In this document: in pieces, positions 43,771 through 53,317 of the stretch
Layout of the letters: every line of letters starts with the position of its first letter
How positions within the stretch are numbered: position 1 is the first letter of the stretch
NCBI GenBank assembly: GCA_028820655.1
Contig: JAPPIK010000024.1
Location: forward strand, 62,001-126,000
Source of the DNA: Candidatus Poribacteria bacterium
Lineage (GTDB): Bacteria; Poribacteria; WGA-4E; JAJDTR01
Length of the DNA stretch: 64,000 nt
Reading direction: 5' to 3'
Made by a program: the position numbers and the translations under genes
Notes under the pieces: generated by a model
Seen by the model: only the letters and a program-made list of their open reading frames with translations
Databases searched by the model: none
What the model was told of the DNA's origin: nothing

Positions 43771-43799
43771 ATTATAAGCCGTAAACGCTCAATTGTCAA
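43771..43799 (-). promoter_or_regulatory. Perfect consensus promoter of the DUF2283-sspD-like-GHKL operon
   Basis: Reading leftward, TTGACA (43799-43794), a 17-nt spacer and TATAAT (43776-43771). The start site near 43764 gives a leader of about 190 nt containing dispersed repeats. The unit downstream is therefore expressed separately from the large ATPase gene that ends at 43850. Confidence 0.82.
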
Positions 43800-43849
43800 C
43801 TATGCTGCTAGCTAGCGGCACATTCCGGCTGCCTATTGAAGTTCTCTAA

Positions 43850-46800
43850 TTAATCCTCGGCGCGGTCCATTAACTTTCTGGAAAGGCGCGCAAGCACGGC
43901 AAGACGAAGTTCGGTATCCTCAGAAACGCCTGCGAGTTCGAAGATCTGCTCAATTTCACGCTCGATTTGCTTCGCCTGCATCTCAGCAGTTGGCGGCACG
44001 GCGATCACGCGCGCCTGTTCCTCCGCCCTGAGCGTGGTGATACCGACACGCATCACATCTTCGGTGCCATCAGAAAACTCATCGGATCGTTTGCGCCGCT
44101 CGAATGAAACGGCTTCAAAGTGGTGGAACTTCCTCCCAAGTTCGGCAAGGTTCATCTGAAACTGGGTTTTGTCGGTATCGTTCCACGCTGTCGGGGGCTT
44201 TTGGACGACATAGGTGCCGATTGCCTCAAGCCATTCCTTAAAATCAAGCTCTTCGTCACAGACGCGAAGGAAGAATCCCTTAAGTTTCGTCTCAATCGTC
44301 AAATCAAGCAGCGGTTCGGATCGACGATACAGTTCTACTCGTATTTCCTCATTGCTTCCTCTCAATGAAAATGCCGACGCAAGCAGTCCCGCAATCGAAT
44401 CCAGCAAGCCATCATAAGCCCGATTTAATTCAGACAATACACTGCGCAACGTATTGAAGAATCGTCCCACGGTGATTGGATCCATTCCTTCGTGTGGACC
44501 GAAGGCGTCAAAACCGAGGGCTTTAGGCAACTGGACAAAAAGAAGCGCATCGGGTTCTCGCGCGTTGCTAACTGCTTTCCGCAGTTCGATGGCTTCGGGG
44601 TTTAGATCTTGGGTGAGCATCGTATAGCGCGGCAGCACCGTGACGAAACGCACGAGCGGTCTGACTACCGCAAGCAGATTCGACTGCCCCGTCTCTGGTG
44701 ATGGTTTGGATATCATTGACAAAAACTGCGAGAATACCTCCGAACGGATTCCGCTCATCCGGAAACGTTTGAGTTCAAATCTATCGGGCGACCGGATGAG
44801 ACGCTCAAAAACCGCGATTGTGATGTCTGTGACAAAGGAGCCATCTTCGTAGAGCGCTATTTCGGCTTCGTGATGGAGCAACACAGCGCACAACAGGATA
44901 GGTATAGGGCCGCTTCTCAGACCTATCGGAGGCTCCTCCAAACGTCTATAGAGTTCTGACAATGACTGGCGTTCTTCCTCGCAATCGTCGAGGAATTGCT
45001 CGATAGCTTCCCACGTTAGCCACACCCTGTTATCTGACTTTCGCGGCGGGTGAAATCCCAATTCACCGGAAACGCTACGGTGGATTCCAGAGTCCGACAG
45101 GAGCGAGAGGTAGACACTCATCTCGGGTGGATAACCAACGATGCCGAGGTTTTCTTCAGTTCCGCATTCAAGCATCCCCTTGATCAGCATTCTTCGCGCC
45201 CGCGCGGCGGAGTGAGAGAGTTGGCGTTGATTGATGAGTTCGTTGCGTATGATCGGCGTTTTGTCGTAGACGCTATCGCACATTTTTGAAAGATGTGCAT
45301 TCAACTCTCGCCTCGAGTTAATCCGTACCGTGTTACCGGCATGAAACCAGGTAGTTTTCTTTTCGTCTTGCCCAGAGAAAGTTGCTCCAAAGAGGGATGA
45401 CAACTGATCGAACACCGTTCGATCTGCCTCGGTGATTCTCGCCGCAATTTCGCGCCGCGCCGTGTCATCCCCGGCAATTTCTAGCGTGTTCTTCTCAACC
45501 CAGCGCAGGCGCGCGAGCTCGGCGACAGCATCCTGCAAAACCCCAATTGATTGGGGAATCGCAATGAGTACCTCTCTTCGATGTTCCACTTCGGTTGCTT
45601 TTTTCACAAGCGTCTCGGCCTCAAATTCACTTGCGGGCAACGCATAGAGCACCAAACCGTCGGCACCGCCTAACGGCTCTTTTAGGTCTGCGTCAAATCT
45701 TTCAACGTCGGTGAATCGAACAGTGAAGTATCGAAGCGTTCCGGTCAAAAATAGATGACGGCGGGCAATGAGCGGTTGGGGCGAAAGCACATCCGAAATA
45801 ACGGACGCCAATCGCTGATTCGCGTCTAACTGGCTCCCCGCTTCGCCGAGTCTTGATTCGATATCAACGTCGCTTCCTTCCCAAAGGGAATAAGCGCCGC
45901 TGTGGCGGCGGTAGATTGCGATAGATCGCCGTTCTAACTCCGTCAACGAGCGCTCAAACTCTTGAGCGTAGGTTTCCGAGCCATCGTTAAGCGCATACCG
46001 GAGTAAATCTGCTGAACTCTTCAGATTTACGCTCACCTCTCCGACGACGCCGAGCAGACCGATGGTTTTGATGAGCGCCACCATTAGTGGCGAGGGGTTC
46101 GGCAACCGCCCAATGGCGGATTCGATCCCCGCCCACTTTTTGCCGTCGCTCGACCCGTAGAGTCGATTTCCGAATGCGGTGTTGATGTAATCGTACAGGT
46201 CGGAGAGGGAATAGAGCGGCAGACCGCGAATATCGTAGCTGCGATTTGCAAGGAAATCTTGGAGGCCGTGCGGTTCGCCGGAATTGAGCAAAGCGAACAG
46301 GGAACGTTCATTTTGGGCGAATCGGCGGAACAGCGGTCCGACTATTAGTGCAACTGTCGGGTGAAGGGGCAAACAGTTTTCAAGGAGCTGAAGGAATTCG
46401 TAGGTGCCAAGTTGGCGCGGTTTGAGTTCCAAGTCAAGCGAATCGGCAAGGAAACCTCGCGCTTTATCTAGAGCCTTTGTCCCATTCACATCTCGCTCAA
46501 TCGCGTCTCCAATCAATCGGAGTACCTGCTCGGTTGGTTCGATGAAGGCGACATCCTCGAAACGCCCCTGTACCTTTGACCATTCCTCGCGATGGGATTG
46601 CTCTAACCGCTGTGCGTACTGTTCAAAGGCTTGGTGGAGAATCGTCAACAGAAACAGGGGGGTGTCTCCACTCCTCGCCGCGGACTCGGCGAGGCTCTGT
46701 AGGACAAACATATCGCCCTGCGAGGGGTGTTGGGCTGCATATTCGAGGAATTTGCCGAGTTCGTCGACGACCAGTATCAGTCCTGCGCCGCCGGTTTCAC

Positions 46801-47398
46801 CGATTTTGCTTGACGCTTCTTCGAAGAATTCCGTTATCTCGGAAGCGTAGGGCGGATTTTCGGGAGTTGCGGTTTCCAATCGGTTGTTGATTGACCTGAT
46901 CAGCTTAAAGCGCCGTGAACCGTAACCGAAAGCGGCGAGACCGCTCGCCAATCCGCGAAGCAGGGCGAGAGTAATGGGCGCTCGTTCACCGGAGATGAGG
47001 ATGGGACAGAAGCCTCTACCCTTTAGACGGCTGTCGCGGACATCTGCAAATCGGTTCCATAACAGAATATCGCCGTTTTCCAACAGATGGGAGGCTTGCA
47101 ATGTCGCCGGTGATTCGGGGTCTCCAAGCAGCTTTGCGGCAAAGAGCGCGAACGCGGATTTGCCGGAACCGTAGGGACCGGTGAGGGACCAGGCTTTCGA
47201 CGCCGAGGGGTTCTCAAGGGCGGAGATCAGGCGGCGCAGCATTTCGCGCGCGGTGACGGTAACGACGTAGCCATCCAACGAGTTCTCGACATAGAAATCG
47301 CGTTCGAGGTGAACCGACCGGCGGAAGCGGCTGCTGACGCGGAAGATATCGGATAGGGGGATTTCTTTATTCATGGGTTCCAATTTGTTTTGAGGCAT
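43850..47398 (-). CDS. SspC-like large P-loop ATPase of a DNA modification system
   Basis: A 1182-aa protein. The Walker A motif GPYGSGKS is at 74-81, and Walker B is in LILVVDELGKFLEYAA near residue 205. About 900 further residues are mostly helical with a charged C-terminus. Large ATPases of this layout accompany DUF4007 and PAPS-reductase-fold proteins in the Ssp phosphorothioation system, where they drive sulfur insertion. An ATG at 47374 is an alternative start. It is followed by a divergent-looking regulatory gap with a promoter for the next genes. Confidence 0.8.
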   Translation of the reverse strand: MPQNKLEPMNKEIPLSDIFRVSSRFRRSVHLERDFYVENSLDGYVVTVTAREMLRRLISALENPSASKAWSLTGPYGSGKSAFALFAAKLLGDPESPATLQASHLLENGDILLWNRFADVRDSRLKGRGFCPILISGERAPITLALLRGLASGLAAFGYGSRRFKLIRSINNRLETATPENPPYASEITEFFEEASSKIGETGGAGLILVVDELGKFLEYAAQHPSQGDMFVLQSLAESAARSGDTPLFLLTILHQAFEQYAQRLEQSHREEWSKVQGRFEDVAFIEPTEQVLRLIGDAIERDVNGTKALDKARGFLADSLDLELKPRQLGTYEFLQLLENCLPLHPTVALIVGPLFRRFAQNERSLFALLNSGEPHGLQDFLANRSYDIRGLPLYSLSDLYDYINTAFGNRLYGSSDGKKWAGIESAIGRLPNPSPLMVALIKTIGLLGVVGEVSVNLKSSADLLRYALNDGSETYAQEFERSLTELERRSIAIYRRHSGAYSLWEGSDVDIESRLGEAGSQLDANQRLASVISDVLSPQPLIARRHLFLTGTLRYFTVRFTDVERFDADLKEPLGGADGLVLYALPASEFEAETLVKKATEVEHRREVLIAIPQSIGVLQDAVAELARLRWVEKNTLEIAGDDTARREIAARITEADRTVFDQLSSLFGATFSGQDEKKTTWFHAGNTVRINSRRELNAHLSKMCDSVYDKTPIIRNELINQRQLSHSAARARRMLIKGMLECGTEENLGIVGYPPEMSVYLSLLSDSGIHRSVSGELGFHPPRKSDNRVWLTWEAIEQFLDDCEEERQSLSELYRRLEEPPIGLRSGPIPILLCAVLLHHEAEIALYEDGSFVTDITIAVFERLIRSPDRFELKRFRMSGIRSEVFSQFLSMISKPSPETGQSNLLAVVRPLVRFVTVLPRYTMLTQDLNPEAIELRKAVSNAREPDALLFVQLPKALGFDAFGPHEGMDPITVGRFFNTLRSVLSELNRAYDGLLDSIAGLLASAFSLRGSNEEIRVELYRRSEPLLDLTIETKLKGFFLRVCDEELDFKEWLEAIGTYVVQKPPTAWNDTDKTQFQMNLAELGRKFHHFEAVSFERRKRSDEFSDGTEDVMRVGITTLRAEEQARVIAVPPTAEMQAKQIEREIEQIFELAGVSEDTELRLAVLARLSRKLMDRAED

Positions 47399-47437
47399 GT
47401 CTAGGGATTACCGAGTTAATTTTCAAACCACCGGGAT

Positions 47438-48523
47438 TCATCTCGCCGAATGTTCTACGTAGACACCTTTGGCTTCAAGGAGCGGGATGTGCGTGCCGAT
47501 TGTTTTCGGGATCAGGGGGTTCGACCGCAGATCCAACTCTTTGAGCTTGGTTAGTTTCACCAAGGGCGATAGGTCGGACACCCGATTGTCCACGAGACCG
47601 AGCCGCTCCAGATTGGTCAATCCGGTTAGGGGCGACAGGTCGGATACGCGGTTTTTGAAGAGGTGCAACTGTTTCAGGTTTGTTAGTCCCTTTAGTGGGG
47701 AGAGGTGCTCTATCTCGTTCTCGTCGAGACTCAATTCCCTCAAGTTGGTTAACTTCGCCAAGGGCGACAGGTCGGACACGCTGTTTACGGAAACGTCAAG
47801 TTTTTGCAGTTTCGCGAGTTGCGCCATAGGCGCCAGATCCGAGACTTCGTTGTTCTTCAGCAGGAGTTGAACGAGACTGGGCAATTTCGATAGGGGCGCC
47901 AGATCGGAGACTTTGTTGTCCGCCAACCAGAGCAATTTCAGGTTTTTCAACGTTTCCAAGGGCGACAGGTCGGATATTTGGTTTCCCGTCAGATCGATCC
48001 ATTCCAAACGCTTTAACCTTGCGAGGGGCGCGAGATCGGTTATTTGGTTGTCCGCGAGATTCAGGTTTGACAGTTGGCTCAACGCCTTTAACGGCGTTAG
48101 GTCGACAATTTCACTTTCGGGGATTTCCAGAAATTCCAGGTTCGTCAATCCCGCGAGGGGCGACAGGTGAGTTATCGGGTTGCCGCCAATGTCGAGGGCT
48201 TCCAGATTGGTCAATCCGCTCAACTGCGACAGGTCGGAACACCGGTTATTGTTAAGGATTAGGACTTTGAGGTTGACCCCGAACTCCAGACCGGTCAGAT
48301 CGCGAATCTTTGCGCCGGTTGCCGAAAGGTCGGTCAACCCCGCCATGTCGGAGGCGGTGATTTCCGCGTCGCCTGGCTTGTCGAGCGCTTTCACGATTGC
48401 GGCGCGGAGATTGGGGTCGGGGATGTTCACCGGCCCTTCGGAGGAAGCGCTGTTCCCGACCGGTGCAATCGTGAGAGCCAGCAGTACGATGAAGGATGCG
48501 GCGCGGCGTAGATAGTATACCAT
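47438..48523 (-). CDS. Exported leucine-rich repeat protein (SDS22-like)
   Basis: A 361-aa protein. The N-terminus (MVYYLRRAASFIVLLALTIAPVGNS) is a signal peptide. From about residue 75 to the end there are some 12-13 repeats of 22 residues with the pattern LxxLTNLxxLDLxxNxVSDLSPLAxL, as in SDS22- and internalin-type LRRs. Such domains bind proteins. A frame upstream is open to 48577, but the signal peptide and an AAGGG ribosome site fix the start at 48523. It lies between the sspC-like and sspB-like genes. Confidence 0.92.
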   Translation of the reverse strand: MVYYLRRAASFIVLLALTIAPVGNSASSEGPVNIPDPNLRAAIVKALDKPGDAEITASDMAGLTDLSATGAKIRDLTGLEFGVNLKVLILNNNRCSDLSQLSGLTNLEALDIGGNPITHLSPLAGLTNLEFLEIPESEIVDLTPLKALSQLSNLNLADNQITDLAPLARLKRLEWIDLTGNQISDLSPLETLKNLKLLWLADNKVSDLAPLSKLPSLVQLLLKNNEVSDLAPMAQLAKLQKLDVSVNSVSDLSPLAKLTNLRELSLDENEIEHLSPLKGLTNLKQLHLFKNRVSDLSPLTGLTNLERLGLVDNRVSDLSPLVKLTKLKELDLRSNPLIPKTIGTHIPLLEAKGVYVEHSAR

Positions 48524-48623
48524 ATTTCCCTTTGGTCGTGGGTGGATTCGGATTTTCCCGTGATGTTCAAGCGGCAATGTGAGGATGGGCGCCCGATGGA
48601 TAACCGTACAGGTTGTCCTATGA

Positions 48624-48687
48624 GGAAATGGTGGGCAGGGGATCTCTATCGCACTCGCTATTCACTCGCTTGATTCCACCCTACAGA
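48624..48687. repeat. Copy of the dispersed CTATCGC repeat
   Basis: GGGGATCTCTATCGCACTCGCTATTCACTCGCTTGAT in pieces across 48640-48676, ended by CCACCCTACAG. It is one of the cleanest copies in the window and lies between the LRR and oxidoreductase genes. Confidence 0.75.
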
Positions 48688-48710
48688 AGAGAGACAACGA
48701 ACATTGTGCA

Positions 48711-49772
48711 TTACGGCTCATTGCCCCAATCAAATGATTTGATTTGGAGGGAGCGGGTTTTGGCGGGGAGTTCGATCTTCGCGCCGCCCTGCTTCGAGGA
48801 GAGGTGAATTGCGAAGCCGATTTCTGTTGCCGCATTCGCTTGTTTCGCATCGCAGGCGGTTCTCCCGCCGCTCTCCACGGCGTTGATTAGGTCTTCTACC
48901 ATGGCACGACCCGCGGGCCAGGGTTCGGTTTCCGCCGGAAGCTCCAATCGCTGGATATTGGAGGGGTCGTTCTCGTGCCAGAGGAAACTTTCGGCCGCGT
49001 CGCTCAGGAGGAAGAGGCGTCCGTTCTCTCCGACGACCTCGAAACTCATGGGCAGTCCGGGACCTTTATGGGCACCATCAGGGGTGATGTATAGGACGGC
49101 GCCGTTCGATAATCCGATCGTTGCTCTGCCTGTGGGGTCCAGCCGTTTGCGTGAGTCCGCCGGCTCGCCGGATAGGTCTTGGACGAATCCGCTCACCCAG
49201 GCGGGCGCGATGTCGCCGGCTAACGCGAGCAGGGAATCGTACCAGTGGCAGCCGTGGTTAATCAGATTCGACAGCCCGTAGGCGGTTACGCCGGTAACGG
49301 GACCGATGATTCCGTCAGCCAATTGCTCTCTCAAGCGGCGGTAGCGGGCGGACCAGCGTCGATCGAGGGCGAATAAAAGCGGCACGTCACCGCAGGCGGC
49401 GTTGATCCGGTCGAGTTCTTCGAGGCTGGTGACGAGCGGTTTGTCGCAGAGGATTCCGTGGACGCCGGATTGGACGGCAAGTTCGATCTGGTCGGCGTGC
49501 ATGGTTTGGCGGGTGGCGATGCATACGATATCGGGGCGCGTCTCGGACAGCATGCGTTCGTAGTCGTCGTAGGTCGGCACTTCGCCCCACACGTCCCGCC
49601 AACACGCCGCAAACTCGGCGCGGGTATCGCCGCCGTAATCGAAAACGCCGACGACTTGGACGTCCGGCACCGCATGGAAGGCGGCGCCGAAGTTGTGGCT
49701 GCCGGGGGTTTGCGTCACCATGCGGTGGCAGCCGGCGATTGCCACGCGCCATTTTGGTTTGTCTTGTGTCAT
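48711..49772 (-). CDS. Gfo/Idh/MocA family oxidoreductase
   Basis: A 353-aa protein. The NAD(P) motif is divergent (VAIAGCHRMV, with CHRM where GxG is usual). The family motif is CDKPLV near residue 132 instead of EKP. HGCHWYD near 200 supplies the usual active-site His. The N-terminal GSHNFGAAFHAVPDV is unusual. Substrate unknown. It has no close operon partner; a dispersed-repeat gap separates it from the enolase-superfamily gene that points the other way. Confidence 0.87.
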   Translation of the reverse strand: MTQDKPKWRVAIAGCHRMVTQTPGSHNFGAAFHAVPDVQVVGVFDYGGDTRAEFAACWRDVWGEVPTYDDYERMLSETRPDIVCIATRQTMHADQIELAVQSGVHGILCDKPLVTSLEELDRINAACGDVPLLFALDRRWSARYRRLREQLADGIIGPVTGVTAYGLSNLINHGCHWYDSLLALAGDIAPAWVSGFVQDLSGEPADSRKRLDPTGRATIGLSNGAVLYITPDGAHKGPGLPMSFEVVGENGRLFLLSDAAESFLWHENDPSNIQRLELPAETEPWPAGRAMVEDLINAVESGGRTACDAKQANAATEIGFAIHLSSKQGGAKIELPAKTRSLQIKSFDWGNEP

Positions 49773-50343
49773 GGGTTGTGCCTCGGGGGATTGTGCCGTT
49801 TTTCTAATATGATAGTGTCTTGAAAGCGCGAAGGAAAGTCGCGATTCGGAGATCGCTCCTACAAGGAAAATATCACGAAGTGCGGCGTGGTAGAAATTCT
49901 ATCGTTTATCTGAGTGGATAGCGAAGGCGATAGGAAATCATCCTAATTATTCACTTGTTTAATCCCGGCTAGCAGTCTCAAAGGCTGGTGCGCAGTGCGC
50001 ACCCTACATAAGTTGCGTGATGTTGGGGAGACATGCTATCATGAATCTTCGGTATAGGCAACATCAAGGGGATTTTCTTGGCAATGAGATGCTGACCGAA
50101 CACTCGGCAGCAAAGCCATTTTTGGTCATTCGTTGGAAGTCTCTTCATGTATTAGTTGTTGCTTACTACATACCTGTGGGATCTCTATCGCACTCGTTAT
50201 CCACTCGCTTGATCCCCGCTGGGGCTTTTAGATGCTAGTGCGCAGGGGAACTCTATCGAACTCGCTATTCGTTCTCTTGATCAGCGCCTACATAGAAAGA
50301 GACCGATATAAACAAGACATCGCATACACTGAGGAGGAGAGGC
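49773..50343. repeat. Gene-free interval with several dispersed repeats
   Basis: AGTCGCGATTCGGAGATCGCTCCTAC at 49837-49862; AAAGGCTGGTGCGCAGTGCGCACCCTACA at about 49980-50009 (a GTGCGC hairpin); CTATCGC-type copies at about 50177-50216 and 50251-50282. No gene; the promoter of the following gene was not identified. Confidence 0.78.
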
Positions 50344-51471
50344 GTGAAGATTACGGATGTGAAGGCTCTGTCGCTAAAGGGGTACAAGCAGTGGAACTAT
50401 GTTCGGATTGAAACGGACGAGGGTTTGACGGGGTTGGGCGAGGCGCATCCCGGCGCGGGAATCGCAGACATTATCGCGGAAATCGGGGACAGGCTGGTAG
50501 GAACGGACCCGAGAAATATCGAGCCGTTGACCAATCGGCTGACCGGCTCCGTGAACAACCGGTACGGGATGGGTTTGTCGGCTATCGGCGGGATTGAGAC
50601 CGCTCTATGGGATTTGCTCGGAAAAAGCCTCGGCGTGCCAATCTACCAGTTGCTGGGCGGGAAGTACCGGGAGCGTATTCGACTCTATGCGGATGTCGGG
50701 CATGGAGAGGGAAACACGCCGGAGGGTTGGGCGAAGCGGGCGCGGGAAGGTGTTGAGGATGGCTACCAGGCAATCAAGTTTGACATCGACAATTCGGCAA
50801 ACGAGCTCAAGCAGGATGCGGTCAATCGGGAATTGAGCACGGCGGAGTTGCAAAAAATGACATCGTTGGTCGAGGCCGCACGGGAGGCGGTCGGCGACGA
50901 GATCGATATCAGCATCGACTGTCACAGTCTATACAGCGTGCACTCGGCTATGAAACTCGCGGAATGTTTGGAGCCGTTCGATTTGATGTTCTTGGAGGAC
51001 CCCGTTCCGAACGATAACCCAGAAGCGATGGCGAAGGTAAGCGCCGCGACTACTATCCCGATATGTACGGGCGAGTTTCTGTTTCGCCGGGATGGTTTCA
51101 GGGATCTGATTCAGTCGCAAGCGTTCGATATGCTTCACGTCGACGTGTCGGGGACGGGAGGGATACTGGAGGCAAAGAAGATTGCGGATTTGGCGGATCT
51201 GTATTATATGCCGTTTGCGGCGCACAACATTACATCGCCAATCGGTATGACGGCGACGGCGCATGTTTGCGCCGCGGTACGCAATTTCATCGTGATGGAA
51301 CTCCCGTATCACGCGGATCAGGTGGCGTGGCGATGGGATTTGGCGGTATCGGAGGAACCGCTCATACAGGATAACGCGTTTGTGGTTCCGGAGAAACCGG
51401 GACTAGGGGTTGAACTGAACGAGGAGGTTGCGCGGGAACATCTGATGCCCGGATCCAGCTACTTCGAGTAA
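50344..51471 (+). CDS. Enolase-superfamily (mandelate racemase/muconate lactonizing) enzyme
   Basis: A 375-aa protein. The capping domain is N-terminal (VRIETDEGLTGLGEA). In the barrel, IKFDID carries the Lys-type base position, then metal ligands follow in DISIDCHS, FLEDP and CTGEF, and AAHNITSPIG supplies the His near the C-terminal end. The family abstracts the alpha-proton of carboxylates; acid-sugar dehydration is likely by similarity to galactonate/gluconate dehydratase types. GTG start with AGGAGGAG upstream. Confidence 0.92.
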   Translation: MKITDVKALSLKGYKQWNYVRIETDEGLTGLGEAHPGAGIADIIAEIGDRLVGTDPRNIEPLTNRLTGSVNNRYGMGLSAIGGIETALWDLLGKSLGVPIYQLLGGKYRERIRLYADVGHGEGNTPEGWAKRAREGVEDGYQAIKFDIDNSANELKQDAVNRELSTAELQKMTSLVEAAREAVGDEIDISIDCHSLYSVHSAMKLAECLEPFDLMFLEDPVPNDNPEAMAKVSAATTIPICTGEFLFRRDGFRDLIQSQAFDMLHVDVSGTGGILEAKKIADLADLYYMPFAAHNITSPIGMTATAHVCAAVRNFIVMELPYHADQVAWRWDLAVSEEPLIQDNAFVVPEKPGLGVELNEEVAREHLMPGSSYFE

Positions 51472-51795
51472 GGTTGATTTGGCGGAGCGGGTGAAATCGG
51501 GGATCTAATGATTGCACTCTACAAGCCTACACGTTGTAGGGCGAGGAAAAATCCCTATCGCACTGGGATCTCTATCGCACGGGATTTGGAATCGCGGTAG
51601 CTGAACACTTCCTGGATCACTTGCTAATTTCCCGGTTGGTCTCATACAGTTGGGTTTCGCTTGACTCAACCCAACCTACGGAGAATAATTCAGCGCATGG
51701 CTGCTGGATTTGTCAATCCACTGTGAGCGGCGATAGACTCGATTTAGTTCGCATTCTGCCAATTAGCAGAATTTCCTAAGATGTGATTACCAAGA
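51472..51795. repeat. Gene-free interval with repeats
   Basis: CTATCGCACTGGGATCTCTATCGCAC at about 51555-51580 is a scrambled copy of the dispersed repeat. GTTGGGTT ... AACCCAAC (51649-51675) forms an 8-bp hairpin ending AACCTACGG, a family also seen near 15180 and 37275. No gene. Confidence 0.6.
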
Positions 51796-52125
51796 TTAGC
51801 GACACACTTCCCTGTTCTCGAAATCAATAGTTTTCTCTACCTTGTCTTGACCTACCAGGATTGGTATACCTCTCACTACGCCGCGGTTCGGTGTGCATAC
51901 AAGATAGGTGGTTGATTCTAGAATGGCAATCACCAACTCATGGCTCCGCGGATCTGGTTTCCCTACTTCTACATGGTAGTTCTTGCCTTTGTGCTTATAG
52001 GCGATGCTGAAAATTCGGCGTTCCGAAATCTTCCAACCCAACATCTCTTCCGCAAATTTCTTGGTTGCTTCCCAGACCATCTCCGCGTCTGCCTCATCCT
52101 TCACTGCAGGAACAAAAAATCTCAT
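51796..52125 (-). CDS. Uncharacterised 109-aa protein
   Basis: A well-formed small gene with GGGAGG 8 nt before its ATG. The product starts MRFFVPAVKDEADAEMVWEA and has a helix-strand pattern (MLGWKISERRIFSIAYKHKGKNYHVEVG), with no signal or membrane segment. I do not recognise the family. It lies upstream of the HigBA-like pair in the same orientation but with its own spacing. Confidence 0.7.
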   Translation of the reverse strand: MRFFVPAVKDEADAEMVWEATKKFAEEMLGWKISERRIFSIAYKHKGKNYHVEVGKPDPRSHELVIAILESTTYLVCTPNRGVVRGIPILVGQDKVEKTIDFENREVCR

Positions 52126-52268
52126 TTATCATGCCTCCCGCTTCCTAGCGAAACAACCTATACACGGTCAAAACGCAACTTCTTGCCTCAAACCGCCCTC
52201 TGTTAATTGATGTTAGGAGGGAAAAAATTGGCCTCGCAACGCACAACAATCGGTTAGCCCAATTAGAT

Positions 52269-52724
52269 TCAATGTGGCTTATCCCCTTCTTGAGGAAACT
52301 GGCTCAACGATTCCGAAATAACTGACCCCTTGTCTGCACGAAGAAGGTGATAATTCGGCTGTCGCACCTTAGAAGCAACGCGATTCAACGTCTCTGCGGC
52401 TTCTTTATTGAGATGGGCATCTTCGCTGTTTACGACGGAAAGCCGGCACCCCAGACCGCAGAGAATCGCAGCGAACGTGTCGAGGTTTGGTATTTCGTCG
52501 CGTGACAAACCTTCTAGGAGATTTTGTGGGGTGATGGGTGTCCGCCGGATGAACTCGGACGAATTTCCTTGAGCCTCGACAACGCTTCGTAGCGCCATCA
52601 AAAGTACAAACGAATCACCGTTGTCCTGGTATTCTTCCAGTGCAATTTGAATATGGGCGATTGACTCCTCGCTGTCGGAAAGTTCCTGCATCAAATAATC
52701 ATGATATTCTCTCATTTCTCTCAT
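52269..52724 (-). CDS. HigA-like antitoxin (helix-turn-helix)
   Basis: A 151-aa protein encoded second in a two-gene unit; its ATG overlaps the toxin stop by 4 bases. Residues about 53-97 (SSEFIRRTPITPQNLLEGLS ... FAAILCGLGCRLSVV) match the HTH region of HigA-type antitoxins, in which LSRDEIPNLDTFAAIL is the recognition and following helix. It should neutralise the upstream toxin and repress the operon. The N-terminal 50 residues resemble a leader helix and the C-terminal tail is disordered-looking. Confidence 0.8.
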   Translation of the reverse strand: MREMREYHDYLMQELSDSEESIAHIQIALEEYQDNGDSFVLLMALRSVVEAQGNSSEFIRRTPITPQNLLEGLSRDEIPNLDTFAAILCGLGCRLSVVNSEDAHLNKEAAETLNRVASKVRQPNYHLLRADKGSVISESLSQFPQEGDKPH

Positions 52725-53059
52725 TTCTTAGACCTCTTAATTTCATTCCAGTAGGCTTTAGCGCGTTTAATGTCTCTAACTTGGGAAGATTTGTCTCCGC
52801 CACAGAGCAATAGGATAATGGTATTATCAGCTTCTCCAAAATAGACTCGATAGCCAGGACCAAATTGGAAACGGAGTTCAAAAACACCGTCCCCAATCGA
52901 TCTGTAATCGCCTAAGTTACCTGCACGAACATGATAGAGTCGAAATTGAATTCTCTGGCGTGTGTTCCGATCTCGCAGTGCAGTCAACCATTCAGTGAAA
53001 GGTTGTCGACCGTTTGGGGTACGGTAGATTTGTAATTTTCTCGGATGGGCATCTGTCAT
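52721..53059 (-). CDS. HigB/RelE-type toxin
   Basis: A 112-aa protein of the RelE/ParE fold as found in phage Gp49/HigB-like toxins: LQIYRTPNGRQPFTEWLTALRD, IQFRLYHVRAGNLGDYR, FELRFQFGPGYRVYFGE and ILLLCGGDKSSQ, with a basic C-terminus. Such toxins cut mRNA on the ribosome. Toxin-first order with an ATGA overlap to the antitoxin gene fits the higBA arrangement. The pair stands between the sspB-like and sspC-like genes and could stabilise the island. Confidence 0.9.
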   Translation of the reverse strand: MTDAHPRKLQIYRTPNGRQPFTEWLTALRDRNTRQRIQFRLYHVRAGNLGDYRSIGDGVFELRFQFGPGYRVYFGEADNTIILLLCGGDKSSQVRDIKRAKAYWNEIKRSKK

Positions 53060-53221
53060 TACTGTCCTAGGATTTCACAGTTAAGATGACATCGAATCTA
53101 TCAGTATTCATCAAGTCTTGTCTTATACTGAGGACAGGGATTGCCTTTCGCCTCTCACCATTTTCGCCTCGTTGGCGTTGGAGCGAAAGCCTTGTGGACA
53201 AGCACGAGGGTTTGCCTCCAC

Positions 53222-53313
53222 GGGTGTGCAGAGGAACTCTATCGCAGTCACTACGGAATCTCAATCCTACTTGCTGTTCACTCGTTTGGTTGTTCCTTTG
53301 ATTCCACCCTACA
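53222..53313. repeat. Dispersed CTATCGC repeat, degenerate
   Basis: GGAACTCTATCGCAGTCACTACGGAATCTC, then TTGCTGTTCACTCGTTTGG and TTGATTCCACCCTACAG: the repeat split by inserted bases, between the DUF4007 gene and the toxin gene. Confidence 0.6.
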
Positions 53314-53317
53314 GCTA

